From: Winslowiella toletana
GTDB lineage: Bacteria > Pseudomonadota > Gammaproteobacteria > Enterobacterales > Enterobacteriaceae
Direction: 5' to 3'
NCBI RefSeq assembly: GCF_032164335.1
Contig: NZ_CP134152.1
Span: 4,278,001-4,342,000 of the forward strand
Length of the DNA: 64,000 bases
In this document: positions 47,504 through 57,900 of the stretch, one piece after another
Numbering within the stretch: the first letter of the stretch is position 1
Layout: every line of letters begins with the position of its first letter
Program-made: the position numbers and the translations under genes
The notes under the pieces: model-generated
Told to the model about the DNA's origin: nothing
Database searches by the model: none
Seen by the model: only the letters and a program-made list of their open reading frames with translations

Positions 47504-50500
47504 TTAATTACGGCTGTCTCCTGTCGGATCATTTATAAATTTCGGATCAACAACACCCGGCATATTCAGGAAAGTGCCTTCCTTGAGTGGTACGGTAAAA
47601 TCAATAGTGGGATTATTCTTCTCAATAATATCTATGCCGTCAATCAACCTGCCGTAATAGCGCACGGAAAGAGCATGAATATTGTCACCTTCTTTGACAT
47701 TATGAATCAGAGCATCTGCAGCATAGTTTCCATTAAATCGGCTTTCCGGAAGTTTTATCGTAACACCGGGCTGTGGATAATCGTTGCTTGTAAGTTCATC
47801 AGCATTAGATAACAAGATGTGATTCTGATGATCATAATTTCCGTAAAACTTGTAGGAAATCGCAGCGTAAGACTCGCCTGGCTTAACAGTATGCTCCCGT
47901 TCTCTTATCTCTGGTTTAATAGCATGTTTATCTCCACGGGCCTCTCCGGGAATCGAGATGCTTGCCCCTTGCTTGAGGGCATTACCAGGAAGTAAATGTT
48001 GCTGGTTTTCCTGAATCAACAGACCAATTTTTGTGTACGGAATAGCATAAAGTTGAGCGACAGACTCAATATTCTCCCCTTTAAGAACAATATGTTTACG
48101 GTTAAGTTGAAGATTATTTGTTTTTGACTCAACCGAACTGCTCGCATCGCCATTCTGCAGACTCTGGTCTGCACGTTTAACCCCCTGCTGCACAGCGGGC
48201 TTGCTCTCTGAAACCTGGTGACTCTGCTTTGCCAAACCACTTTGCTCAATCTTATCGGAATATTGAGGCTCAACGATATTAACCATATTCAGGACAGTTT
48301 CTTCTTTAAGTTCAGAGAAAATATTAATGTCAGGATTATTTATCATTATATGGGTTATGCCGACAGAGCTACCGTAATAGCGCTGGGCAAGCTGTTGCAC
48401 GTTTTCACCCGCTTTAACTCTATGGACTATGGTGTCCGAATTATAATTTCCATCAAACCTACTGTCCGGAAGGATTATCCGACGGCCAGGCTCTGGATTG
48501 ATAGTCACCCCAGGATTAACATCCGCTATTTTCTGCCGATTATCATGATTTCCATAAAATCGATAGGAGATCGTTTCAATACTATCACCCGGCTTGGTGG
48601 TATAAATTCGGAGTTTTGTTTCTGGTTTAATAGGGTTATCTCTGCGTGCCTCTTCAGGAATGATGATGGTACCCGGTGCAAGATTATTACCCGGTAACAA
48701 TATCTGCTGGTTGGCCTGAGCCAACAGCCCAATCTTTGTAGCTGGAACGTTGAACTCTCTGGCAATGCTCTCAAGAGTATCACCTCGCTCTACCCGATAA
48801 CTTTGACCATTCAGCAGATGATTCGGAGAAAATGACTTCTTTTGAACAGGCCTGACATCATCGAGACTCTGTAGCCCGCCAGTTCTGGTTTTAGGAACCG
48901 GGTTATTCTCACCAGACTGGTGAATATTGGTATAACGAACATTATCCGGGATAAATAGCTCTCCCCCAACCTTAATGTTTTTAACCGATTGTAATGCATA
49001 TTCATTGGCCGCAATAAACTGCGCATACTGAGCCGGTCTGATGCCAAAAGCGCTGGCGATAGCATGGAAGCTATCCCCCGGCTGAACGATATATCTCTGG
49101 CCTTTAGCCTGAACTTGATAGGCAGCAGGATTACTGCGTCCTGCCGCCAGATTATGATCATTCGTCGCCTGCTCACTTACCCCCATAGCAGACCGGCCGG
49201 AAACTCTCTGAGAATTTTCGGCGTGTCCCTGCACCAGGCCTTTATTAAGATTTAAAGGCAGTTCCTTGTAAAATTCAGGACAAGTGTACTTTGAAACTTT
49301 TAATACCGTGCCAGCGGGAGGGATATCACCAACACCTGGATTCAACTCGCGTAACTTATTAGCTCCAACATTACTGTCGTAATACAAACCGCCGAGCTCT
49401 TCCAGAGTCTGGCCTGGTTTAACCTCATGCGTAAAGTCAGGTACGGTATATGTTCCATTAAAAAGGCTGCCTGGCATCGATAATTCTCCACCTGGTGGCA
49501 GATTGCGTAGATCGGCAGGTAAGCCTTTATCAATGCTGGCAAGTATGATCAGATTCCAGTCGTTGTAATTGCCGTAATACTGGTAGGAAAGATTCTCGAG
49601 AGTATCACCTTGCACCGTAGTATGGATTCTGTCTTGTGGACGAATAGCGCTGTCCGGAATGATCAGAATTTGCCCTGGGGCGATGTCAAAGACGCTATTA
49701 AGAGTGTAACTGTTAGCTTTAACGATGAGATCAAAATTCGACGGATGAATGCCAAGATGCACACTCATAGCATAGATGTTATCGCCTTCTTTCACTTCAT
49801 AGAATTGCGCCGAAACCCCATTAGTCTGACTCAAGGGTGGCAGGGAAGCTTGCTGTGATATTACTGGTTGGGTTACTGCTTCCGCTTTTTCCGGCTGCTT
49901 CTCACTGGAATCGCCGCTTACCTCAGCTGACGCGATCATGCCAACCACTCCAGATGTCAAATGACCTACGCGTGCACCAATCGAATCTCCAGCAACACCA
50001 AACATGGCTTCCTTCATCACATTGACGTCTTTAAATTCTGCTTTCCATGGAAGTTTCAAACTCGGAAACATGGATTTAGCCAGTGGTATGCCGAGTGTTA
50101 AGCCGCCATCGACAAGAAGAGTATTCAGCACATTTTCCTCAACAGCGGCCAGAACTGCTGCCCTGCTCTCCTCGTCATCGGCCAGCGCCACCTTTAGCAT
50201 ATCTTTAGTAACTGATAATCCGGCAGATGCCGCTATCTGGCAAAGCATCACATACATTCCATTTGCAGCCATGGCACCACCCATACCACCCACAGTAATT
50301 GCCATTCCACTCCCAAGGAACATAAAACCAAGGTCAATCATTCTGTCGAGTAAATGTTCACCCGATGTCTTAACCATACTGTTAATATCATCTTTTGCAC
50401 GATGCATTACGACTCTTAACGCATCCTTACCAAGGGTATCTTCCTTACTTGTGGTTATTGGTGACTTAAAATTGGGTTGATGCATTAACCGCTGATTGGT

Positions 50501-53500
50501 CGCGGTGCTGGAATCGTAAAACGCGAAGGCTTTCTTTCTGCTTTCATCGGTTTTATATTTATACTGAGCATTGGCATCCAGATGATCTACAATCCATTTT
50601 TGCGTTTGTTTATTTTCAATACCAAACTCAGTATTATTGATAACAGTATGTGAACCTGAAGCATCCCATGCAAGAATGTTATCACCGACACGCACTGCAA
50701 CGACTTCTGTCAGTACATAACCGTAAAAAAGCACATGTTCACCGACATCCTTGCCAGACTGAATAGCATCAAGCTGCCCTCTGAACTCACTTAACTCAGG
50801 CTTTTTAGCTAAATTTATCGCGGCACTTTTAAACGAAGTATCGTAAAATGTCACCAGCGCCGCTGTTTTGTCCTCATCCTTGCTGAGAGTCTCCAGGTTT
50901 TTTTCAAAGGCTTTAACTATTTGTTGCGTCAGACTTTCTGGCCGGACCTTCTTTGATATATACCAGTTTGTTCCAAGATTACTTCCGCTACCATCAGGTA
51001 CGGTATTAGATCCACCAGGATTGAGCGCCTCCCTCAAATCCATTGAAACATTCTTATCCCATTTAATATCCCAATCTATGGTACTCACCTTCCCCATGGC
51101 GAGTTCCTTCAGCGTAATCTCACGGCTTCCTCCACTGGTATTACTTCCTATACCACGCAAATTTATTTTGCTGTCAGGAGAGTCAAGACCTCCACGTTGC
51201 TCCTTCGGAAATTTATTAATAATCCCACTGATATAATTTTTAATAAATGTTTCAGGATGTAACTCTCCTGACATTCTGATAACAGCGCCATCTTTAAACT
51301 TATTAAGATGATTTTGCGCTATAATCTCAAGATATTTAGGATCCCAGCGTCTACGCACCTCAGCCGACTGATCAAGTCTCTCCTGCATAGACTTAACTTT
51401 TTCTTTCAGACTACTATCTTCGTTTTCTTTTTGGCTAATATTTTCGGTTATAGATTTTAGTTCTTTTTGCAACTCAGCAACGTTAGTTTCACTCCCCTGA
51501 GACTGGCTATTACTTTCTATTTTAATACTATTTTCCAATGAAAGTTTCTGCGATCTTAAATAATTAAGTTCCTTCGTTACTTTTTGTTTTTCATTAACTG
51601 TTTGTTGCAACTCAAAAGGTGTAACAATATTGACCCCTTTAGGGCTCCCTTTACCATATGCATTTAATAATTTTTGTCGCTCTAAAGGCGTCAGAATACT
51701 CATACCCGCTGCCCGCTTATTTCTCAACTTAGCGGTATCTTCGCTCGGTGCTCCTTCTTTTATCTGCCTGACCAGATCATCTGACTCCTGGTCACTTACT
51801 CCTTTTTCTTTCAGATAAGATTTTAACTCCTGTAGCTCCCTGTCAGTTTGCTGTTGAGCAGATGCCTTAGCAGCCACAATCTCTCCAACAGCCGCAGCAA
51901 CGGCTTCACCCGCTGCCGCCATCTTTAAATTATTCGTTTTGTTTTCAACGTAGGCCGCCTTTACGATGTCTACCCCTTCAGACAGCGGCATGGACGCGAT
52001 GGAAGACGTGGCGCTTTCCACCAGATCTTTCATCAGGTTATACGAAAATTTATCCGCACCGTCGCGCGCCAGGGAATAACCGGTCAGGGCCGCGCTCGCT
52101 AAAAATTTCCACATGTGCGGCAGCACAAAGTCAGCCACCTGCTTCGTCAGCTGAGTGAGGAAGCTTACTCCCAGCACCGCCGCCTCTTTGGCCGGCGCCG
52201 GCTGCCCCGGCATCACCGCATGCTGCAGGCTGCTGTACGCCTGATAAAAGGTCAGCGGCAGCAGCGCCGCCTTCAGAATGCTCAGGTTCGGGATTAGATT
52301 GCGCGGCAGGCAGGACGTCAGCCGCTCGACCGTCATGTCCACGCTGGCGCAAACCAGCCTGCCCACCATGCTGCTGCGGCCCGCCTTCGCCAGGTACTCA
52401 CCCGCCGTCGGGTATTTCGACATCACTTCTTCGATCGTTTCGGGCGTCAGCAGCGTGCCATTGCCCGCGGCGACCACCGCCGCCATCACTCTGGCCAGCA
52501 TCGCCGTCCCGTCCGGGTCATCCTTTTTGCCGAAGTGCCCGGGTATTTCTTTATTGACCACCTCCGCGACCATCCTGTCGAACAGCCACGGCTTAAACCC
52601 GGGATCTGCCTGCATTGACGCCTTCATCTGCGCAAAATACTGCCCGAGGTGCAGGGCGATGCGCGCGTCCTTTGAGAACACGTCCACCGGTTTTCCGGTC
52701 GCCTTCTGCACCGCCTGGCCAAGCTCCAGTACCGAATCCTGCGCACGCAAACTGGCCTTCTGGCTGCTCACTATTCCCTGGTTGTACTCCTCCAGGCCGG
52801 CGCCCTCTGAGCCGGGGCCGGTATTCGCCATGTTGCCCACCGCCCCTTTCATTTTTTCCGCCGCCGCGCGGAAGTGCCGCTCGGCCCGGTCAATCTCGGC
52901 CTTGAACGTCCTGAGCTTCTTCACCTGCTTGTCATGCTGTTTATACCGCTCCGCGGTCTCCTTCAGCACCGCCCGCAGCTCTTCCGAGCAGCCTTCCACC
53001 TCATCGCGGGCGGCGGACAACGCCTCCGACTGCTGGTTGAACATCAGCTGCGCCTGCTCCCTCAGCTGTGCTTCACTTTTTTCCTTCTTTGCCGCGCCGC
53101 CGGGCGTAAGGCCGCCCGCCAGGTGCTGCCCGGCGGCGGCCAGTGCGCTCCCGGCGGCCGATCCCTCCGTAATTTCATCCATCAAGCCGGAGACCCCGTC
53201 CGGCGACTTGTCGTAAGCCAGGGTCGCCCTTGCCAGCGTCTCCGTCGCCGCGATCAGTTTTTCCGAGGCGTTCTGGTGCTTTTTCATCGCCACCAGCAGC
53301 GGGTGATAGGCCGCCCGCACCTGGCTGTTTATTTTTTGCGTGACCGCATCCCCGGCCCCTTTTTCGAGCCTGGCTTCAAAAGAGAGGTGGGCATCCCCGA
53401 CCCAGCGCGCGGCGTCCTGGACGGCGTGGTTAGCCTTGTTGATGTAGCTGGTCGTCAGTTTTGCGACGTGCCTGATGGCGGCCGGCAGCGTCAATCCCTG

Positions 53501-54592
53501 GTTTGCCGTGCTGCGTACCAAATCGCGGAAAAACGCCGGGCTTTTATGCCAGGCGTTCCCCATCGCTTTTTGCAGCGTTCCAACACTTTCGGCCGAAGTG
53601 GCTTTTTCCACCGCGCGGAAGGCTTTTTTAGACAGCTCTGCCAGCTGCCCCATGCGCGACCTGGCCGGCTGGATCGCCTGCTCCATCGCCTTCAGGCTTT
53701 CCCGCATCAGCTTCAGCTTTTTGTTAACCAGCCCGGCCTGGATCGCTATCGCTCCGCATGCCCCTTCGGAAAGCGGCGACAGCCTGCCCAGCTCCTTAGT
53801 AAAGGCCTTTTCTGCCTGGTCGGTCGCCTTCGCCGCGTCGTGCAGCCCTTCCGCAACCGCCTTTATCAGCGCCGGGTCAGGGTCCGGCGCCTTTCCGGCC
53901 ACCGGCGTTAACAGCTTGCTGGCCACCGGCAGAGCCAGGGCGGCCTTCATCAGCGCGTCGGTCTGGGCGCGCAGCGCCTTTTTAAGGCTGGTCACGTCGG
54001 CCTGCACGTCCTTGTCTGCTGACGTTATCGCCAGCGTACTGGCTATCGCCTTGTGCAGTGCTTCAGCCACCTCCGTCACGGCCTCACTGCCGCTGCCTTC
54101 AGGGGACTGCGCCTTCAGCGACTGGAGCAGGGTGCTGTCCAGTTCAAGGTGCAGAATTTTGCTGTTATGCCCCTTACTGCGGAACTCGTCCAGCATCGGA
54201 TAGCTGTATTCCAGCTTGTCCGTAAGCAGCTGGCGCAGCTGATCGAGCTGAAACTGGGCCGCGTGGCAGCCCGGCGCCAGCAGGTCCTTCACGCTGGCGG
54301 GCGGCGCGCTGCCGGGCTGATTCGCGGCCATCACCAGTCCGGTCAGGTCCTTAATATCTCTGGCAAAAGTTTTATCTCTCAGCAAGTCCGACAGGAAGGC
54401 CGGAACGCCCCCGTCATGCTGCCAGCGCTCCCCGGCATCCATCACGACTTGCCCCAGCAGCTGTCTGGCCTGCGGGCAGACGGAAATGTCAGCCACCGCG
54501 GACGGGATATTACCGTTTATCGCCCCGGTGGCTGCGGTCCGGCTGATATACACGGCAGAAGCGGACGACGCAGATTGTAAAAGATTAGGCAT
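47504..54592 (-). CDS. Giant modular protein A: constant head, toxin-like middle, ten LysM repeats
   Basis: 2362 residues from ATG 54592 (an in-frame TTG at 54622 is less likely); no signal peptide. Residues 1-883 are the GC-rich, Ala-rich helical head, 98-99% identical to protein B. A basic site LRNKRA follows (~957), then a coiled-coil-rich stretch (~970-1080). The middle region (~1090-1320) contains GYVLTEVVAVRVGDN and SGSHTV, resembling by pattern the N-terminal domain of dermonecrotic/insecticidal-type toxins (DUF6543-like). Hydrophobic segments lie at ~1420-1455. The tail has ten LysM motifs at about 1598, 1656, 1721, 1835, 1931, 1998, 2058, 2166, 2233 and 2296. The head is GC-rich, the rest AT-rich. 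Probably a secreted effector or toxin; function not proven. Confidence 0.8.
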   Translation of the reverse strand: MPNLLQSASSASAVYISRTAATGAINGNIPSAVADISVCPQARQLLGQVVMDAGERWQHDGGVPAFLSDLLRDKTFARDIKDLTGLVMAANQPGSAPPASVKDLLAPGCHAAQFQLDQLRQLLTDKLEYSYPMLDEFRSKGHNSKILHLELDSTLLQSLKAQSPEGSGSEAVTEVAEALHKAIASTLAITSADKDVQADVTSLKKALRAQTDALMKAALALPVASKLLTPVAGKAPDPDPALIKAVAEGLHDAAKATDQAEKAFTKELGRLSPLSEGACGAIAIQAGLVNKKLKLMRESLKAMEQAIQPARSRMGQLAELSKKAFRAVEKATSAESVGTLQKAMGNAWHKSPAFFRDLVRSTANQGLTLPAAIRHVAKLTTSYINKANHAVQDAARWVGDAHLSFEARLEKGAGDAVTQKINSQVRAAYHPLLVAMKKHQNASEKLIAATETLARATLAYDKSPDGVSGLMDEITEGSAAGSALAAAGQHLAGGLTPGGAAKKEKSEAQLREQAQLMFNQQSEALSAARDEVEGCSEELRAVLKETAERYKQHDKQVKKLRTFKAEIDRAERHFRAAAEKMKGAVGNMANTGPGSEGAGLEEYNQGIVSSQKASLRAQDSVLELGQAVQKATGKPVDVFSKDARIALHLGQYFAQMKASMQADPGFKPWLFDRMVAEVVNKEIPGHFGKKDDPDGTAMLARVMAAVVAAGNGTLLTPETIEEVMSKYPTAGEYLAKAGRSSMVGRLVCASVDMTVERLTSCLPRNLIPNLSILKAALLPLTFYQAYSSLQHAVMPGQPAPAKEAAVLGVSFLTQLTKQVADFVLPHMWKFLASAALTGYSLARDGADKFSYNLMKDLVESATSSIASMPLSEGVDIVKAAYVENKTNNLKMAAAGEAVAAAVGEIVAAKASAQQQTDRELQELKSYLKEKGVSDQESDDLVRQIKEGAPSEDTAKLRNKRAAGMSILTPLERQKLLNAYGKGSPKGVNIVTPFELQQTVNEKQKVTKELNYLRSQKLSLENSIKIESNSQSQGSETNVAELQKELKSITENISQKENEDSSLKEKVKSMQERLDQSAEVRRRWDPKYLEIIAQNHLNKFKDGAVIRMSGELHPETFIKNYISGIINKFPKEQRGGLDSPDSKINLRGIGSNTSGGSREITLKELAMGKVSTIDWDIKWDKNVSMDLREALNPGGSNTVPDGSGSNLGTNWYISKKVRPESLTQQIVKAFEKNLETLSKDEDKTAALVTFYDTSFKSAAINLAKKPELSEFRGQLDAIQSGKDVGEHVLFYGYVLTEVVAVRVGDNILAWDASGSHTVINNTEFGIENKQTQKWIVDHLDANAQYKYKTDESRKKAFAFYDSSTATNQRLMHQPNFKSPITTSKEDTLGKDALRVVMHRAKDDINSMVKTSGEHLLDRMIDLGFMFLGSGMAITVGGMGGAMAANGMYVMLCQIAASAGLSVTKDMLKVALADDEESRAAVLAAVEENVLNTLLVDGGLTLGIPLAKSMFPSLKLPWKAEFKDVNVMKEAMFGVAGDSIGARVGHLTSGVVGMIASAEVSGDSSEKQPEKAEAVTQPVISQQASLPPLSQTNGVSAQFYEVKEGDNIYAMSVHLGIHPSNFDLIVKANSYTLNSVFDIAPGQILIIPDSAIRPQDRIHTTVQGDTLENLSYQYYGNYNDWNLIILASIDKGLPADLRNLPPGGELSMPGSLFNGTYTVPDFTHEVKPGQTLEELGGLYYDSNVGANKLRELNPGVGDIPPAGTVLKVSKYTCPEFYKELPLNLNKGLVQGHAENSQRVSGRSAMGVSEQATNDHNLAAGRSNPAAYQVQAKGQRYIVQPGDSFHAIASAFGIRPAQYAQFIAANEYALQSVKNIKVGGELFIPDNVRYTNIHQSGENNPVPKTRTGGLQSLDDVRPVQKKSFSPNHLLNGQSYRVERGDTLESIAREFNVPATKIGLLAQANQQILLPGNNLAPGTIIIPEEARRDNPIKPETKLRIYTTKPGDSIETISYRFYGNHDNRQKIADVNPGVTINPEPGRRIILPDSRFDGNYNSDTIVHRVKAGENVQQLAQRYYGSSVGITHIMINNPDINIFSELKEETVLNMVNIVEPQYSDKIEQSGLAKQSHQVSESKPAVQQGVKRADQSLQNGDASSSVESKTNNLQLNRKHIVLKGENIESVAQLYAIPYTKIGLLIQENQQHLLPGNALKQGASISIPGEARGDKHAIKPEIREREHTVKPGESYAAISYKFYGNYDHQNHILLSNADELTSNDYPQPGVTIKLPESRFNGNYAADALIHNVKEGDNIHALSVRYYGRLIDGIDIIEKNNPTIDFTVPLKEGTFLNMPGVVDPKFINDPTGDSRN

Positions 54593-54721
54593 AATGAGGT
54601 GATCCCGGTCATCAGCGGTCAATAATGATCCCGCAAAGTTAGCGGTATCATTGAGGCCAGTCTTTGGCTTTTGAGCAGGTTCTTCTTATTACTGCGTCAT
54701 GTTTTTTCAGGGAGGGTAAAG
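51945..54721 (-). repeat. 2777-bp direct repeat, copy 1 (leader plus constant head)
   Basis: Nearly identical to 58832-61608 with a constant offset of 6887 bp at both ends, so no net insertion or deletion. It covers codons 1-883 and 129 bp of upstream DNA. Similarity stops abruptly at TCAACG (51945) and after GGTAAAG (54721). Confidence 0.97.
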
Positions 54722-54939
54722 ATATTACATAAGGGATTAACACTCCCCCTATGCAGACTTGGCAAGCCGCAGCCACGCTGGAGCAATCAATGCTGAGACT
54801 GTTACCTGTTTGAAAGATGCGAAAATCCATTAATTTCATAACATCAAATGTTAAACCAATGAGGCCGCAGGATTCCGGCCTCATATTTTATTAGCGGCAT
54901 AAAGAAAATAACCGATTACTTTTTGGCTTAATATCAATA
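54593..54939. other. Intergenic gap: conserved leader of gene A and terminator of gene B
   Basis: 54593-54721 is the leader shared with gene B and should hold the promoter of gene A. A 9-bp hairpin ATGAGGCCG / CGGCCTCAT (54859-54867, 54876-54884) lies just past the gene B stop and is a likely terminator. No small gene is convincing here, in particular no immunity-like gene. Confidence 0.7.
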
Positions 54940-57900
54940 TTATGTCGTTTTGATGGCAATATTTTTAGCTTTCTGCATTAATTTATCGCTGGGCAACATA
55001 TTTTCCGCAAAATGAAAACCCGCGGAGCCTGGATAGCCGTAATCCTGGTAGATGATACGCTGAGCATTATCCATACTCTGGTATTTATTTAACCAATCCT
55101 GCGGGTCCATAATGTATGAACCGCCCGGATGATTAAATAACTTACCGCCTTCAGGATCAAATATTTTATCTTCCCCTCCTATCTTTCCTGTCAAAACAAA
55201 ATGAGCCTTCGGATATTTTTCGCCTTCAGTCCAGATATAAATTCCACGATACTTAATATCTGTAACTCCCTTTTCTTTAAGTGTCTTTTCTAATTTTACC
55301 ATCAACTCCCGAGAGTGATCAGCTGGCGCATCCATCAGCCGATTAATCTCCGGGTCACCTAACCGTAAGAAATATTTACGTGTCAGAGAAACCTCAGGCT
55401 GCCTGACATTTTTTTGTGATTGTAATGGCTCCTGTGGGGAAACATCAGCAGGCGAATCTACTTCTGAAACCCAAGCTGGTGTACTCAATTTTTTTTCTCC
55501 AGCAATCAAGCTATCCGTGCTAAAGCGCTTAAACAGAGAAATGCTGCTGATAGACTTCAAAGCACTCTTTAATGCTATATCATGATATATAATACGTTTA
55601 TCCTTACCCTCTCCTTGATATTTTTTCAGCCAGGCATCATTAGAAAGAATCAATGGATCATTCATCGTCGGGATAGCCTTCTGTGCAGAAAGATCAAATA
55701 CGTAATCCTTGCCATATTTTTGGGCCACTACCACAAAATGAGGTTTCCCTTCCTGCTGTTTACTATCATCCCATATATGAATAATACGATGACGAAAATT
55801 ACAGAAACCCTCTTTATTTAGAGCAGTAATCACTGGATCGATGATATTTTTTGCGGCATTTTTATCAGAATTCATTCCTGCTTTCAGCTCAGGCTGGTGA
55901 TTAACAATTTTTATTAAAAGCTCACCATTACTGGCCTGAATATCCAGTTTCTTACTCAATTGCTCTGTGGTTACGGCCCGTGAAGGTGCCCCTTCTGATG
56001 AGCGCCAGCCCGTAGCCCATTTCGGTTTAGTCAGCTGAGTCTCCCCTTTAAAAAGTTGACCATGGTGATTCTTCATATTATATCTTTTTTCATCATAAGC
56101 GTATTTTGCCCGAGTTGCATTTGTGAAATCCATGTACATAATATATGCATCATCTGCCTCCTGAGAAACGTTAGCCGCCCACTCATCCTCAGAAAGCACT
56201 AAGGGATCATTAAATTGTTTTAAAAACTTATTTACTTCCAGGTCGAAAGCATACTTTTTCCCATGATTTTCAGCAACAACAACATAGTTGACGTCCGCAG
56301 TTTTATCCTCTTTATTATCAAATTTAATCACAGCGCGGTACTGGATATTTTTGAAGCCTTTTTCTTTAAGAGAATCCGCAACTATACGCATGATTTTTAG
56401 AGAATTATTTTTCTGTTCATTCTGCAGATCAGTAACTTCCTTTGTTTGAAGATCCTTTTTGAAATCCCCACTCTCAATAGCCGCATAAAACATTAAAGCA
56501 GGATTTCCTGTTGGTTTCAGCTCAGTCTCTCCAATGCGAACCTTAGTATTGCCATTGCGATTGCAGCTTAAATATTCTTTATAAAAATCATCACGAGTTA
56601 AAATGATAAAATTTGGCGAGCTTAAATGATAATCAGTATATAAAACACGATGAAGTTCAGACTTAATGTTATATTTTTCCGTCCACTCACTCAGCTTAGA
56701 AATTTCTGGTTTATCATATGTTCCAGTTGATTTATTTCTCGCAAAATCCAGAATATAATCCTGGCCATTTAATTTACCTACCCACGCAAAGTGATTTTGC
56801 GATGCGGATTGTTTATTATCATCCCAGACATGCATAGCCCGTACTCTTACATCAGTAAATCCTGCATTATGCATAGCGGATGCAACTCGCCTTATATCCC
56901 CTCCTTCTAACTGCCCTACAGCTGATCCTGTAATACTGTTAATTTTTTCATTTCCGGTAATAGCAGATAATATTTTTCTTTTATCGATAAAGGTGGCTGA
57001 CGTAATATCACTTGACGGTTGCACTGTATCTTTAGCCGGCTGTGGTGATGCATCTATCTGCACGGGTATGAGATCTGCCTCACTTCCGTCTGGTATATCA
57101 CTATAAAAACTCTCAAACGAAGATGATCCACCGTCATTCGCTATTTTGAAAGCAACATAATTTTCAATCGTATCCTTAACCGGATTAACACTATTCATAT
57201 GACTCTCCCAGGGAAAATTAACTCCTTTTTTTTCTAAGAGATCAAAAAATTTCGTTTTACTAAACATTAAGGCATCTGAATACATTGAACCAATAACATT
57301 CGCCTTAGTCGTACTTAAAATGTTCGCCCCTGTCTCCGGGTCGGCGGCTACTGCTTTGAGCACATCTTTAGCTACCGTCAACCCGGCATTTGCTGCCATT
57401 GAATACAAGAATGACGCCGTAGCACTACCGGCACCATTAGATGCCAGTGCCGCAATGAAACCAAGCGCTATATATGCAACATCAATAACCGTATCCAGCG
57501 TATTTTCAAAATTACTTGTTACCCGAGTATCAAAATCGATTATAGCTCGTTTACATATAGCCTCCGAAAGCATAGAGCCAACCGTTTTACCCTCATCGAT
57601 GGTTATCGTTTCTACTTTTTTATTACCGAGTACGAAAGCTCTGAATCCATCCTCATCATTAGCTAAATTATAACTATGCTGAGCGTCTACCGGCATATGT
57701 TTAAAAAGCCAGTCAAGGGCTTCTTTATACTCAACACCCTCATCTGTCATTGTCACGATTCTGTGACCACCAAATGCGTTAATCATCAGATAATCTTTAC
57801 CATCACGAAAGGCAACGGCATCACTTACCGTATATCCAGCTACCTTCAACATTTCAGGTTTTTTGCCACCATTGATATATTCACGTAGCTGTGGCCTAAA

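Noticed and set aside
52874..53911. Long plus-strand reading frame (345 codons) opposite the head of gene A, with a twin at 59761-60798
   Set aside because: It is antisense to a clearly coding GC-rich head. Its amino-acid content (Arg/Leu/Gln/His-rich) is typical of a shadow frame, and both copies exist only because the head is duplicated.
54593..54622. TTG starts ten codons upstream of genes A and B
   Set aside because: An ATG lies just downstream and the TTG has no better ribosome-binding site; kept only as an alternative.
54593..54721. Possible HrpL box in the shared leader (AGAACC followed by N16)
   Set aside because: The second half CCAC-N2-A is not present at the right distance, so no support for type III secretion control from this.
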